Source: Croceibacterium_B sp963811255 (GTDB lineage Bacteria; Pseudomonadota; Alphaproteobacteria; Sphingomonadales; Sphingomonadaceae). From it: DNA of 64,000 bases. The notes beneath the pieces are model-generated. The model saw only the letters and a list, made by a program, of their open reading frames with translations, searched no databases and was not told where the DNA came from. The position numbers were made by a program, and so were the translations under genes. Location: contig CAWEQI010000003.1 in NCBI GenBank assembly GCA_963811255.1, positions 1,302,001 to 1,366,000 on the forward strand, in the 5' to 3' direction. Positions 54,797-64,000 of the stretch are shown here, one piece after another; position 1 is the first letter of the stretch, and each line of letters begins with the position of its first letter.

Positions 54797-57013
54797 TCAG
54801 GCGGCGCGGCTCGCGCCCATTTGCACGTCGACCTGCATGAACCGCGGCCGCGAGCCTGCGTCCTGCCGGTTCGGCATCAGCGGATACTGACCCGAGGGCA
54901 GCGCCGCCAGCGGCATGCCGGCGGCGGCCAGCGCGTAGGGCGAAATGCGGTGGCGGGTGCACAGGCCGTCGGCGCCGTCGCTGATCAGCGGCGTCTCGAA
55001 CTCGACGCCCTGGCTGGCGTCCTGCGAGCGGCGCACCGTGCACACCGCCAGCTGCCCCTCACCCAGGTCGAGCACCAGATCGGTGCCGATGGCGACGTCG
55101 AGCAGGCCCTCGATCATCGCCCCGGTCTGCGACAGGTTGCGCATCACCGCGTCGTAGCGGTGATTCTCGTGGATCACGCCGATCCGCCGGAACATCGACT
55201 TTCGCTGCGAGCGCTGCTTCGCCGGGCCGGACGGCTCATAAACGAAATCGCCGGTCCCGAGCTTCTCCATCACCTTTTCGTGCGGCACCGCGCGCGAATA
55301 GATGAAGCCCTGGATGGTACGTGCGCCGCGCTTGCGGACCAGCGCCAGCTCGTCCATCGCCTCGACGCCTTCGGCGGTGGTGTCCATCTCCAGCGCCTCG
55401 GCCAGGCTGACGATGGCGGCGATGATCGCCGAGTTCGAATTGTCGCTTTCGGTGCAGCCGCGCACGAAGCTCTGATCGATCTTGATCTTGTCGAACGGCG
55501 CCTTGCGGAGGTAGCCGAGCGAGGAGTAGCCAGTCCCGAAGTCGTCGAGCGAAAGTTTGACGCCGATCTTCTTCAGCCGGGTGAACATCTTGTCGACCGC
55601 CGCGGCGTCGCCCATGAACACGCTTTCGGTGATCTCCAGCTCGAGCTGATTGGGCTTGAGACCCGAGGAAGCGAGCGCCTGGGTGACGATGGTCGGCAGG
55701 CTCTCCGTGTTGAACTGGTGCGCCGAGACGTTCACCGCCACACGTAGGTTGCCCGGCCATTCGGCGGCATCGCGGCACGCCTGCTTGAGCGCCCATTCGC
55801 CGAGCCCGACGATCAGGTTGGTGTCTTCGGCGATCGGAATAAACACGCTCGGACTGATCGGACCGCGCTCCGGATGCTCCCATCGCATGAGCGCTTCGAA
55901 GGAGACCACCTTGTTGTCCTCGGCGCCGACGATCGGCTGGTAGTGCATCTGCAGCTCGCCGCGGGCGAGCGCGTCGCGCAAGTCTTCCTCGATCTCGCGG
56001 CGCTTCTGGGCGCTGTCCTTCAGATCGTTGGAATAGAAGCGATACTGCCCACGCCCGCCGCCCTTGGCGGCGTAGAGCGCAAGGTCGGCGCTCTTGATCA
56101 GATCCGACGGCTCGATGCCGTCGTAAGGGGCGATCGCCATGCCCACGGAAGTGCCGATGATCGCCCGGCTGCCATCTAGGGAGTAGGGCTGCGAGATCAT
56201 CTGGATGATGCGGTGGGCCAGTTCCCCCAGCTCGCCGCGATCGTCGATGTCCGGCAGAATGATCTGGAACTCGTCGCCGCCGAGGCGGCCGATTTCGCCG
56301 CGTCCGTTGACGATCCGCTCAAGCCGCTGGGCGACCTGCTTGAGCAGCTCGTCGCCCGCCGGATGCCCGAGCGTATCGTTAACCTGCTTGAACCGGTCGA
56401 GGTCGAGCATCATCAGCGCGCAGCTGCGCTTGGCCGCCTTGTAGGCCGTCAGCGTGGCCGTCAACCGCTTGGTCATGCGGTTGCGGTTGGCGAGCCCGGT
56501 CAGCGAATCGAACTGCGCCGCGCGCGACGTGTCGCGGTTGCGTTCGTAATCCGCGGTGACGTCCTTGGCGCCCCCGCGGTAGCCGAGGAAGCCGCCATCC
56601 GAATCCTGATAAGGCTTCCCGTTGATGGCCCACCACCGCGGGTCGCCCTCGGCGGCGAGACGGACGGTGAGATTGGCGAACTTGGTCCGGGCGCTGAGCA
56701 GGAATGGCAGCGGCCGTTCAGCGCTTTCCTCGCCGCCGTCCTGCTCGAGCGTGAACAGCGAAGGCAGCGGGCGACCGATCAGGTCCTCTTGGCCGACGCC
56801 GAAGGCGTCCGCGGCACTGGGCGACAGATAGATCAAGCGGTTCTGGTCGTCGGTGGCCCAGAACCAGGCAATCCCGCTGGATTCGAAATCGTCGAGCAGT
56901 TGCAGGCGTCGCTGGCCGTCGGCCATGCCAATCGGCTGCACCCGCGATGCAGCCGCGTCGTCGCCGGAGGGCGGCTTGCCTCCGAGGCCTCGCAGAATGC
57001 CGCGCATGGCCAT
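54797..57013 (-). CDS. PAS-GGDEF-EAL-PilZ c-di-GMP protein (paralogue 1)
   Basis: 738 residues. PAS sensor (about 35-155), GGDEF (about 165-335) with intact RLGGDEFQ, EAL (about 345-600) with SFEALMRWEHP, LELEITESVF, LDDFGTGYSSLGYLRKAPFDKIKID and TAEGVE, and a C-terminal PilZ-like domain (about 615-700, RRIGVIHENHRYDAVMRNLSQTGAMIEG). Both catalytic signatures look active, so it may be bifunctional (diguanylate cyclase and phosphodiesterase). The RxxD inhibitory site before GGDEF is absent. No transmembrane helix, so cytoplasmic. Closely related in layout to the next gene 108 nt upstream. Confidence 0.93.
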   Translation of the reverse strand: MAMRGILRGLGGKPPSGDDAAASRVQPIGMADGQRRLQLLDDFESSGIAWFWATDDQNRLIYLSPSAADAFGVGQEDLIGRPLPSLFTLEQDGGEESAERPLPFLLSARTKFANLTVRLAAEGDPRWWAINGKPYQDSDGGFLGYRGGAKDVTADYERNRDTSRAAQFDSLTGLANRNRMTKRLTATLTAYKAAKRSCALMMLDLDRFKQVNDTLGHPAGDELLKQVAQRLERIVNGRGEIGRLGGDEFQIILPDIDDRGELGELAHRIIQMISQPYSLDGSRAIIGTSVGMAIAPYDGIEPSDLIKSADLALYAAKGGGRGQYRFYSNDLKDSAQKRREIEEDLRDALARGELQMHYQPIVGAEDNKVVSFEALMRWEHPERGPISPSVFIPIAEDTNLIVGLGEWALKQACRDAAEWPGNLRVAVNVSAHQFNTESLPTIVTQALASSGLKPNQLELEITESVFMGDAAAVDKMFTRLKKIGVKLSLDDFGTGYSSLGYLRKAPFDKIKIDQSFVRGCTESDNSNSAIIAAIVSLAEALEMDTTAEGVEAMDELALVRKRGARTIQGFIYSRAVPHEKVMEKLGTGDFVYEPSGPAKQRSQRKSMFRRIGVIHENHRYDAVMRNLSQTGAMIEGLLDVAIGTDLVLDLGEGQLAVCTVRRSQDASQGVEFETPLISDGADGLCTRHRISPYALAAAGMPLAALPSGQYPLMPNRQDAGSRPRFMQVDVQMGASRAA

Positions 57014-57121
57014 GCGTTCCGAAGAACTCCCTGATTTTCCAAGTCTTGGACTAGGTGATTGGACGCAGAGCTTAGTCCTTTCGGCTTAACAATCCGATAA
57101 GCATGGATGGTTGCAAACGGC

Positions 57122-59638
57122 TTACCCGGCCTTCCTCAGCGGGCGCTTTTCGTGAGCCGAGCCGTCCTGAGCCGCTTCGATCCGGCCGCACGCGTCCCGG
57201 GTCAGCGGAACTGCGAATTCGACGCCCATCCTGTCCTGGGCGCACCAACGGGTCGTCGCCGTCACCGTTTGATGCTCGGAAATCCGGATCTCGAAGATGG
57301 TCCCGGCCGGCACGTTCCACAGCCCCTCGACGAGCGCCCCGGTGGCCGAAATGTTGCGTACCGTCCCGTTGTAGATCTGACCTTGATGATCGAGCATTAC
57401 CTTGCGCAGCATCATCTGGCGCGGCGCGCGCGCGGAGCGCGGGCCCTTAGCGACGGCGGCGAGCCCGGTCTTGAGCCGCTCGGTCGCGGCGGCGATGTCG
57501 AGCGGGCGCTCGTAGATGAAGCCCTGGACGTGGCTGCAGCCGTGCATCCGCACGAGATCGAGCTCGTCGAGCGTCTCGACCCCCTCGGCGGTAGTATCCA
57601 TTCCCAGGGCGTGCGCGAGGCTGGTGATCGAGGCAATTATAGCGCCGTTGCGGCTGCCCGGCTGGGTCGCGCCGCGGACGAAGCCCTGATCGATCTTGAT
57701 CTTGTCGAACGGCGCCTTCTTCAAATAACCGAGCGAGGAGTAGCCGGTGCCGAAGTCGTCGAGCGCCAGCCTCACACCGATCCGCTTTAGCGCGGCGAAC
57801 ATCGCGTCGGTGCCCTCGTCGTCGTTGAGGAACACGCTTTCGGTGATCTCCAGTTCGAGCCGCGACGGCGTGATGCCCGCCTGAGCGATCGCGTGAGTGA
57901 CGATCGTCGGCAGTTCCTTGTTGGCGAATTGCAGCGGCGACACGTTAACCGCGCAGCGCACGTCCTCCGGCCATTTCGCCAGGTCGCGGCAGGCGGTGCG
58001 CAGCGCCCATTCGCCGATCTGGGCGATTAGACCGCTATCCTCGGCGATGCCGACGAACTTGTCCGGCGCGATCCACCCGTGCTTGGGGTGCTTCCAGCGC
58101 AGCAGCGCCTCGAACCCGGCAATCCGCTCGCTCGCCGTCGAGACATACGGCTGGTAAAACAGCTGCAGATCGCCCTGGGCGATCGCACCGCGAAGTTCGC
58201 GTTCGACTTCCGCCCGCACCTGGGCGGCGGCGTGCAGGTTTTCGGCGTAGAAGTGAAAGCGCCCGCGGCCGGCGTCCTTGGCGGCATAGAGCGCCAGGTC
58301 GGCGTTGCGGACCAGATCTTCGCTGGTGGTGCCGTCGTCCGGCGCCAGGGCAAGGCCGATCGACGCGCCGATCACCAGACTGTGCCCGTCGATCACGTAC
58401 GGCTGTGACAGCGAATGAATGATGTCCTGGGCCATCTGCCCAAGCTGGGCGCGATCCGTGCAACTGGGAACGATCACCTGGAACTCGTCTCCGCCGAGGC
58501 GCCCGACCCGGCCCGCCTGGTCGACGGTCCGTTCGAGCCGCTGGGCGACCTGGCGCAGCAGCGCATCGCCGACCGGGTGTCCGCGGGTATCGTTGACCTG
58601 TTTGAAGCGGTCGAGATCGAGCATCATCAGCGCGCAGCAGCGGTTCAGCTCCTGCGGCGCTGCGAGGATCTTCTCGAGCGTCTGCGACATCTGCAGGCGG
58701 TTGGCGAGATTGGTCAGCGAATCGTAGTTCGCCAGCCGTGAGGCCTTCTCCTGGCTGCGGCGCCTTTCGGTCAGGTCGGTACCCGATCCGCGGAAGCCGA
58801 CGAAGTTGCCGAACTCGTCATGGATCGGCCGCCCGCTGACCGACCACCAGCGCTCCTCGCCCTCGATCGCCGCCTTCACAGGAAGCTCATGGAACGCGGA
58901 CCGGGCGCTCAGGTGGAACATCAGCGTACGCTCGCCCTCCTGCGCCTCGTCGAGATCGAACAGCGCCGAGAGGGTCCGCCCGATCAGCGCATCCGGCGCG
59001 TGCCCGACCAGCACCGCCACCGGCGCGGAGATATAGGTCAACTGTGAGCGCCGGTCGGTTTCCCAGAACCAGCCTTGGCCGGTCTCCTCGTAATCGGCGA
59101 GGATGTCGCGGGCCCGGGTCTGCGCCCGGTCGCGCGCCTGGCGCCGCTGCTCATCGGCATGATCGAGCTTGCGCTGCTCGCGCGTGGCGAGCACCGCCGA
59201 AACGGCGCCGAGCGCGAGCAGGCTCGCACCGAGCGGCCAGGGGAGCAGCGTCAGCGCCGGACACCACAGGGCGATCTGACCGCCGACGACGAACCCCGCC
59301 TGCCGCCTCAGATGCGCGGCCGCGATCGTGCTCAGGACAACCAACATGGCCAGGGCCTCGTCCGTGCCCAATCGGCCGGAGCGGGCCCAGGTTATGGCGC
59401 CCATCCCGTACAGCAGGAGCGGCACGAACACGATGAGCGCCAGCACCATGCTGCGCAGTCGCCCGTAGCCCGGCCTGGCCTCGATGCGCCTGGCGAACGG
59501 CAGCAGCCAGACGACGGCGAAGGAAACGGCGAAGCACAGGCCCGCGGGGGGCGGCGGCAGCCCGCCGGCGAGGACGACGTTGAATCCCACGCCCACGGGA
59601 ATCGCGGCGGCGAGGAAGTGCCAGCTTCGCGGCAGCAT
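57122..59638 (-). CDS. Membrane PAS-GGDEF-EAL-PilZ c-di-GMP protein (paralogue 2)
   Basis: 838 residues. An N-terminal membrane domain with about six hydrophobic helices (LAAAIPVGVGFNVVLAGGLP to LLALGAVSAVLA, about 5-150), PAS (about 190-300), GGDEF with RLGGDEFQV, EAL with GFEALLRWKHP, LELEITESVF, LDDFGTGYSSLGYLKKAPFDKIKID and TAEGVE, and a PilZ-like end (MLRKVMLDHQGQIYNGTVRNISATGALVEG). Both catalytic sites are intact; no RxxD I-site. ATG at 59638 is chosen for GAGGA 7 nt upstream; a longer ATG start at 59803 is possible. It probably arose with paralogue 1 by duplication, with a membrane sensor gained or lost. Confidence 0.92.
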   Translation of the reverse strand: MLPRSWHFLAAAIPVGVGFNVVLAGGLPPPPAGLCFAVSFAVVWLLPFARRIEARPGYGRLRSMVLALIVFVPLLLYGMGAITWARSGRLGTDEALAMLVVLSTIAAAHLRRQAGFVVGGQIALWCPALTLLPWPLGASLLALGAVSAVLATREQRKLDHADEQRRQARDRAQTRARDILADYEETGQGWFWETDRRSQLTYISAPVAVLVGHAPDALIGRTLSALFDLDEAQEGERTLMFHLSARSAFHELPVKAAIEGEERWWSVSGRPIHDEFGNFVGFRGSGTDLTERRRSQEKASRLANYDSLTNLANRLQMSQTLEKILAAPQELNRCCALMMLDLDRFKQVNDTRGHPVGDALLRQVAQRLERTVDQAGRVGRLGGDEFQVIVPSCTDRAQLGQMAQDIIHSLSQPYVIDGHSLVIGASIGLALAPDDGTTSEDLVRNADLALYAAKDAGRGRFHFYAENLHAAAQVRAEVERELRGAIAQGDLQLFYQPYVSTASERIAGFEALLRWKHPKHGWIAPDKFVGIAEDSGLIAQIGEWALRTACRDLAKWPEDVRCAVNVSPLQFANKELPTIVTHAIAQAGITPSRLELEITESVFLNDDEGTDAMFAALKRIGVRLALDDFGTGYSSLGYLKKAPFDKIKIDQGFVRGATQPGSRNGAIIASITSLAHALGMDTTAEGVETLDELDLVRMHGCSHVQGFIYERPLDIAAATERLKTGLAAVAKGPRSARAPRQMMLRKVMLDHQGQIYNGTVRNISATGALVEGLWNVPAGTIFEIRISEHQTVTATTRWCAQDRMGVEFAVPLTRDACGRIEAAQDGSAHEKRPLRKAG

Positions 59639-59927
59639 GCCCGAGTCCTCGGCAACAACCCCGTCGGGAAGGGAAAGCCGATCCTCGGAAGGATTCCGCC
59701 GGGCGAGCTGGCGCCGTTCGAGCGGGCGCCGGGCAGGAGCGAAGCGGCCGGAGCGTGCTTCCGCCTCGCATTGCGAACGGGTGTCGGGGTGCGCGCCGGC
59801 CATGTCCTAAATTCGCAGGTTGGCTTTGAACGACGGTTAATCGCTAGGGTTGTCATCTCCTTTCCGTGACGGGCTCTTGCGACGGCACGGATGTTAATTA
59901 ATCAGGGATTTCGGGGAGAATTGCCGC

Positions 59928-61245
59928 ATGCGCCACATCGCGATCGTCGGATCAGGGCCCGCCGGGTATTACACCGCCGAAGCGGCGCAGAAGGAGTTCG
60001 GCGATGAGGTGCGGGTCGACATCTTCGACTTGCTGCCGGTGCCCTATGGGCTGATCCGCACCGGGGTGGCGCCGGACCACCAGTCGATCAAGGCGGTGTC
60101 GCGGCGCTACGAGAAGACCGCGCTGAGCGACAACGTGCGGTTCGTCGGCAATGTCGCCGTCGGCAGCGATGTGACCGTTCCCGAGCTGCGCGAGCTGTAC
60201 GACGCGGTGGTGCTGGCGACCGGCGCGCCGCGCGACCGCGACCTCGGCATTCCCGGCGCCGCCCTCGGCAACGTGTTCGGCAGCGCCGCGTTCGTTGGCT
60301 GGTACAACGGACATCCGCAGTTCGCCGACCTCGAGCCCGACCTGTCGGGCACGACCGCAGTGGTGATCGGCATGGGCAATGTCGCGCTCGACGTGGCGCG
60401 AATCCTCGCCAAGACCCCGCACGAGTTCGAGGGCAGCGACATCGTCGCCCATGCGCTCGACGCGCTGGACACCTCGCGGATAGAGCGAATCGTGATCCTC
60501 GGCCGGCGCGGACCGCACCAGATCATGATGACCCCCAAGGAGCTTGGCGAACTGGGCGAACTCGAACGCGCCGCGCCGCACGTCGATCCGCGCGACTTGC
60601 CCGAAGAGGCCGAAGACGCGATCCTCGAGCCCGGCCTTCGCAAATCGGTTAACCTGCTGCGCGGCTTCGCCGCCGTGCCGGAGGACATCCGCGCCGAGAA
60701 GCGTATCGCCATCGAATTCAATTTCTTCGCCCAGCCCGTCGCGCTGGTCGGCGAAGACAAGGTCGAGGCGAATCGAGGTCGAGCGAACCCAGGTCGTCGC
60801 CGGCCGGGCCAAGGGTACCGGCGAAACCTACCGCATCCCTGCGGGGCTGGTGGTCAGTTGCATCGGCTATCGCACGAACCCGATCCCCGACGTGCCGTTC
60901 GACGAGCGCGAGGGGCGGTTCGCCAACGACGAGGGCCGCATCCTCCCCGGCCTCTATTGCGTGGGCTGGGCCCGCCGCGGCCCCTCGGGGACGATCGGCA
61001 CCAACAAGCCCGACGGCTTCGACGTGGTCAAGAAGATCCGCGAGGACATCGACAGCGGCACGTTAGGGCCGGCGAACAAGCAAGGCCGCCCCGGCTTCGA
61101 CGCGCTAGCCGAGCAGCGGGGGCTCGACGTGGTCACCTTCCGCGACTGGAAGAAGATCGAGGAAGCCGAGGAGAAAGCGGCCCGCGAAGGCGCGCCGCGC
61201 GAAAAGTTCGTCGATGTCGAGGCGATGATCCGAGCGCGGGGCTAA
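59928..61245 (+). pseudogene. fprA: Ferredoxin-NADP+ reductase, adrenodoxin-reductase type, frameshifted
   Basis: Restored length about 438 residues. FAD motif MRHIAIVGSGPAGYYTAEAAQKEFG, LPVPYGLIRTGVAPDHQSIKAV, NADPH site VVIGMGNVALDVARILA and GRRGPHQIMMTPKELGELGEL, and C-terminal GLYCVGWARRGPSGTIGTNKPDGFDVVKKI. This matches the FprA/adrenodoxin-reductase class that shuttles electrons between NADPH and ferredoxin. One extra base at about 60771 (VEA then IEVERTQVV) breaks the frame. It overlaps the convergent dnaN by 4 nt. The frameshift may be a sequence error. Confidence 0.9.
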
Positions 61246-62369
61246 ACCCGCATCGGCATCAGCACGTAGAGCGCGGGGCTTTTGTCGTCCTGACGGATCA
61301 AGGTGGGGGCGCCGGGGTCGGCGAGGTGCAATTCGACGGTGTCGCCGTCGATCTGGGCGAGGATGTCCTTCAGGTAATTGGCGTTGAAGCCGATCTCGAG
61401 CGCATCGGAGTGGTAATCGGCCGGCACTTCCTCGGCGGCGGTGCCGTTATCGGGGCTGGTGACCGAGAGCGTCACCTTGTCCGAATCGAGCGCCATCTTG
61501 ACCGCCCGGGTGCGCTCGGTGGCAATCGTCGCCACACGGTCGACGCCCTGGTAGAAGCTCTTCGGATCGAGCTTCAACAGCTTGTCGTTACCCGTTGGAA
61601 TTACACGCGAATAATCGGGAAATGTGCCGTCGATCAGCTTGCTGGTCAGGACCACCCCGCCCTCGCCGCCCAGGGTGAAGCGGATCTTGCTCGGCGAAAG
61701 GTCGACCTCGACGTTGCCGTCGAGCGATTCCTCGAGCAGCTTCCTGAGTTCGCCCACGGCTTTGCGCGGCACGATCACGTCGGGCATGCCCTCGGCGCCC
61801 TCGGGCCGCGGCAGGGTGAAGCGGGCGAGCCGGTGGCCATCGGTCGCGGCCGCCTTGAGCACCGGCTTGTCCTCGTCCGACACATGCAGGAAGATGCCGT
61901 TGAGGTAGTACCGCGTCTCTTCGGTCGAAATCGCGAAGCGGGTGCGGTCGATCAACTCGGCCAGGGTCTTGGCCGGAATTTCAAAGCTGGTCGGCAGGTC
62001 GCCTTCGACGATCACCGGGAAATCGTCGCGCGGCAGGGTCGGCAGCTGGAAGCGGCTGCGGCCGGCCTTTACGGTCATCCGGTTATCGCTGGTCTCGAGG
62101 GCGACCTGGCTGCCGTCGGGCAGCTTGCGGGCGATGTCGAACAGCAGGTGCGCCGAGACGGTGATCGCGCCGGCGGTATCGACCGAGACGGCGTCGAGGC
62201 TTTCGACCACCTGCAGGTCGAGATCGGTCGCCATCACCTTGACCAGACCGTCGGCCGAGGCTTCGATCAGCACGTTCGAGAGGATCGGGATAGTATTACG
62301 CCGCTCGACCACAGACTGCACGTGGGACAGGCAGCGGAGTAGCTTGGCGCGTTCGATGGTGGCCTTCAT
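61242..62369 (-). CDS. dnaN: DNA polymerase III subunit beta (sliding clamp)
   Basis: 375 residues in three repeated clamp domains: MKATIERAKLLRCLSHVQSVVERRNTIPILSNVLIEA at the start, FAISTEETRYYLNGIFLHV and TDGHRLA in the middle, and the conserved C-terminal PTLIRQDDKSPALYVLMPMRV that builds the partner-binding pocket. It tethers the replicase to DNA. It is not next to dnaA here. A candidate promoter lies 85-112 nt upstream. Confidence 0.98.
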   Translation of the reverse strand: MKATIERAKLLRCLSHVQSVVERRNTIPILSNVLIEASADGLVKVMATDLDLQVVESLDAVSVDTAGAITVSAHLLFDIARKLPDGSQVALETSDNRMTVKAGRSRFQLPTLPRDDFPVIVEGDLPTSFEIPAKTLAELIDRTRFAISTEETRYYLNGIFLHVSDEDKPVLKAAATDGHRLARFTLPRPEGAEGMPDVIVPRKAVGELRKLLEESLDGNVEVDLSPSKIRFTLGGEGGVVLTSKLIDGTFPDYSRVIPTGNDKLLKLDPKSFYQGVDRVATIATERTRAVKMALDSDKVTLSVTSPDNGTAAEEVPADYHSDALEIGFNANYLKDILAQIDGDTVELHLADPGAPTLIRQDDKSPALYVLMPMRV

Positions 62370-62453
62370 CGGTCTGTCTCGTTCCCCCTTGCGCGCCCCC
62401 GAGTAGCGGGATGGGCCGGAATCGCCCGTAAGCGCCGGAAAATGTCGCGCCTA

Positions 62454-62481
62454 CCCTTAGCGCGAGGGGCGCAAGCGGCAA
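62454..62481 (-). promoter_or_regulatory. Candidate dnaN promoter
   Basis: TTGCCG (62476-62481) and TAAGGG (62454-62459) on the minus strand, 16 nt apart, in the 179-nt spacer between dnaN and the divergent oxidase gene. It resembles the candidate promoters of the ribosomal operons in this window. Confidence 0.35.
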
Positions 62482-62548
62482 GGCTGGAGTGGGCCGCGCT
62501 GGGGATAAAAGGAACGGCTTGGGCATTCACTCGCTGGAACTCAATCGC

Positions 62549-63913
62549 ATGACGACGCCGCCTCCCGACCAATCGTTCGCCGCTCTGATGCCCAAGGTGG
62601 CGTCACTTCACTCGGCAGGCGCGGCAGGCTTCGACGCAGCGCGCGACCGAGCGATCTGGAACAAGCGGCTGGCCCAGGCGCGCGCGCCGGCGGCGATCGT
62701 CGGCGTGCGCTCGGCAGAGCAAGCGGCGGCGGCCGTGCGTTTTGCCGTGGCCAATGGACTGACCGTTTCGCCGCGCGGCGGTGGGCATAACTACACGGCG
62801 TCTCCCCTAAGGGACGGCGGCATCCTGCTCGATCTGGGTGGGCTCGACGCGGTGCAGATCGAGCCGGCGACGCGGACGGCAAAAGTCGGCGTCGGCCTTG
62901 AGGGCCGGGCGCTGAGTGAGCGGCTGGCGGCGGCGGGGTTCGCCTTTCCGGTCGGCCATTGCGTCGACGTGGCGCTGAGCGGGTACCTGATCGCCGGCGG
63001 CTACGGCTGGAATGCCGGCGAGTGGGGCGCGGCCTGCGCCAATGTCTCGGCGATCGAAATGGTCACCGCGGCGGGCGAGATCGTCACCGCCAGCGCCGAC
63101 GAGCACCCGGAGCTGTTCTGGGCAGCGCGCGGCGCGGGTCCCGGGTTCTTCGCCGCGGTGACGGCGTTTTATCTCAAGATGCATCCGCTGCCGCGGACCG
63201 CCTATGCGTGGCGTGCGGCGTTCGCCGCCTCGAGCGCGCCGGAGTTGGCCGACTGGCTGACCTCGGCCACCGCCGCGGCTCCGGCGCAGACCGAGATCGG
63301 CTGCTTCCTGTTCGCCCACTGGGACACCGGCGAGCACGCGGTCGTGCTGCGGGTCTCGGCCTGTGGCGAGAGCGAGGCGGAAGCCGCCGAAAAGGTAGCC
63401 CCTTTCACTTCGCCGCCGCACGCGGCGCGGATGATCGGCGAGACGAACCAGGGACCGCTGCCGTTCACCGAGCTGTTCAAGCTGTCGCCGATGCCTTCCG
63501 GCAAGCGCGTGGCGGCCGATCACGTGTGGAGCGACGCAGCGATCGGAGACTTGCTGTTGGCGGTGCACGACCTGCCCGCCCCGAGCGCCGATTCGACGAT
63601 CGATATCGTCGCCTTCGGCGGCCACACGCCGGTGGCTATCCCGGACGACGCGGCGCTGTCGGTCAGCGGCGGGACGGGCATCGGCATTTACGCCTTGTGG
63701 GACGATGCAGCGGGCGATGAGGCCAACCAGGCTTGGGTGCGGCGGGTGGACGAGGCGCTCGCTCCGTTTCAGACCGGCCGCTACGTCGGCGAGGCGGATC
63801 TGACTCTCGGACCGCATCGCCGGGCGGAGTGCTTCACGCCGGCTGCGCTCGAGCGGCTCGAGGAAATCCGGCGGCGATACGATCCGGAGGGTGTTTTTCC
63901 GCCGTGGCCTTAG
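62549..63913 (+). CDS. FAD-linked oxidase, berberine-bridge-enzyme-like
   Basis: 454 residues. FAD-binding PCMH domain (about 35-210) with SPRGGGHNYTASPLRDGGILLDLGGL (the His that can bind FAD covalently) and FPVGHCVDVALSGYLIAGGYGWNAGEWGAACANV (the second covalent attachment region, with Cys), then a substrate domain and the BBE tail RRYDPEGVFPPWP. Members oxidise sugars, alkaloids or other alcohols with O2. No signal peptide. ATG at 62549 lacks a clear ribosome-binding site; an earlier in-frame start at 62489 is possible. Confidence 0.9.
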   Translation: MTTPPPDQSFAALMPKVASLHSAGAAGFDAARDRAIWNKRLAQARAPAAIVGVRSAEQAAAAVRFAVANGLTVSPRGGGHNYTASPLRDGGILLDLGGLDAVQIEPATRTAKVGVGLEGRALSERLAAAGFAFPVGHCVDVALSGYLIAGGYGWNAGEWGAACANVSAIEMVTAAGEIVTASADEHPELFWAARGAGPGFFAAVTAFYLKMHPLPRTAYAWRAAFAASSAPELADWLTSATAAAPAQTEIGCFLFAHWDTGEHAVVLRVSACGESEAEAAEKVAPFTSPPHAARMIGETNQGPLPFTELFKLSPMPSGKRVAADHVWSDAAIGDLLLAVHDLPAPSADSTIDIVAFGGHTPVAIPDDAALSVSGGTGIGIYALWDDAAGDEANQAWVRRVDEALAPFQTGRYVGEADLTLGPHRRAECFTPAALERLEEIRRRYDPEGVFPPWP

Positions 63914-63929
63914 ATCTGAGTAGGTTCGC

Positions 63930-63990
63930 CAAGCCCTCCCCTTGAGGGGGAGTGTTGGTGGGGGTGCTGCCACGCCGATGGCTTGGACGC
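63930..63990. repeat. Intergenic repeat with CCTCCCC...GGGGAG core
   Basis: CCAAGCCCTCCCCTTGAGGGGGAG at the start is mirrored by ATGGCTTGG near 63980. A similar CCTCCCC/GGGGAGG hairpin followed by GTGGCAGC lies at 50640-50690. It is probably another dispersed sphingomonad repeat. Confidence 0.45.
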
Positions 63991-64000
63991 CCACCTGCGG

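Overview
The window is a GC-rich chromosomal segment that looks like a sphingomonad (Alphaproteobacteria, Sphingomonadales). The evidence is the smpB / DUF2062 / CckA gene block, the S5 protein with an Arg-Gly tail, several small sphingomonad-type lipoproteins, and dispersed palindromes built around CTTCGACAAGCTCAGG and CCCCGGACTTGATCCGGGG. No rRNA, tRNA, CRISPR array or intact transposase gene was found.

Layout. 1-4.6 kb (+): 3' end of the 2-oxoglutarate dehydrogenase E2 gene and lpdA, then a VOC protein, an amidase and a UPF0126/TRIC-like membrane protein. 4.6-29.1 kb (-): one long translation and transcription block in the order rpsL-rpsG-fusA-tuf-rpsJ-rplCDWB-rpsS-rplV-rpsC-rplP-rpmC-rpsQ-rplNXE-rpsNH-rplFR-rpsE-rpmD-rplO-secY-adk-rpsMK-rpoA, and finally rplQ. 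The usual rpoA-rplQ junction is broken by about 3.9 kb of small stress-type genes (Hsp20, DUF2267, host-attachment/baeRF12 family, a proline-rich peptide, a degenerate receiver, small unknowns). An eroded rpoA fragment lies just before rplQ, and near-identical terminators follow rpoA and rplQ. 29.4-31.5 kb: small surface or secreted proteins, including two paralogous lipoproteins that share a 5'-UTR hairpin.

31.6-44.7 kb: cckA, a DUF2062 membrane protein and smpB (-), then about 5 kb of accessory genes (S9 peptidase, acyl-CoA dehydrogenase-like flavoprotein, lipocalin-like protein, small unknowns, degenerate PilZ, glycine-zipper protein), then dapA (-) and divergent slt-greB (+). 44.8-49.3 kb: a plasma-membrane-type P-type ATPase and a divergent pair made of a CmcJ/NvfI-family oxidoreductase and an O-methyltransferase. 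49.3-50.6 kb: a two-gene operon of unknown function behind a perfect alphaproteobacterial LexA box (GTTC-N7-GTTC). I consider this the best candidate for an undescribed damage-inducible unit. 50.6-52.9 kb: gene-poor, partly AT-rich and decayed DNA with a degenerate copy of the lepA 3' end. 52.9-63.9 kb: lepA, two tandem GGDEF-EAL-PilZ proteins, ferredoxin-NADP reductase, dnaN and a BBE-type FAD oxidase.

At least six genes between 35 and 61 kb, including the normally well-conserved lepA and fprA, carry single-base frameshifts, mostly +1. None was noticed in 1-34 kb. This clustering suggests local sequence error at least as strongly as true gene decay, so those entries are described as their restored products.
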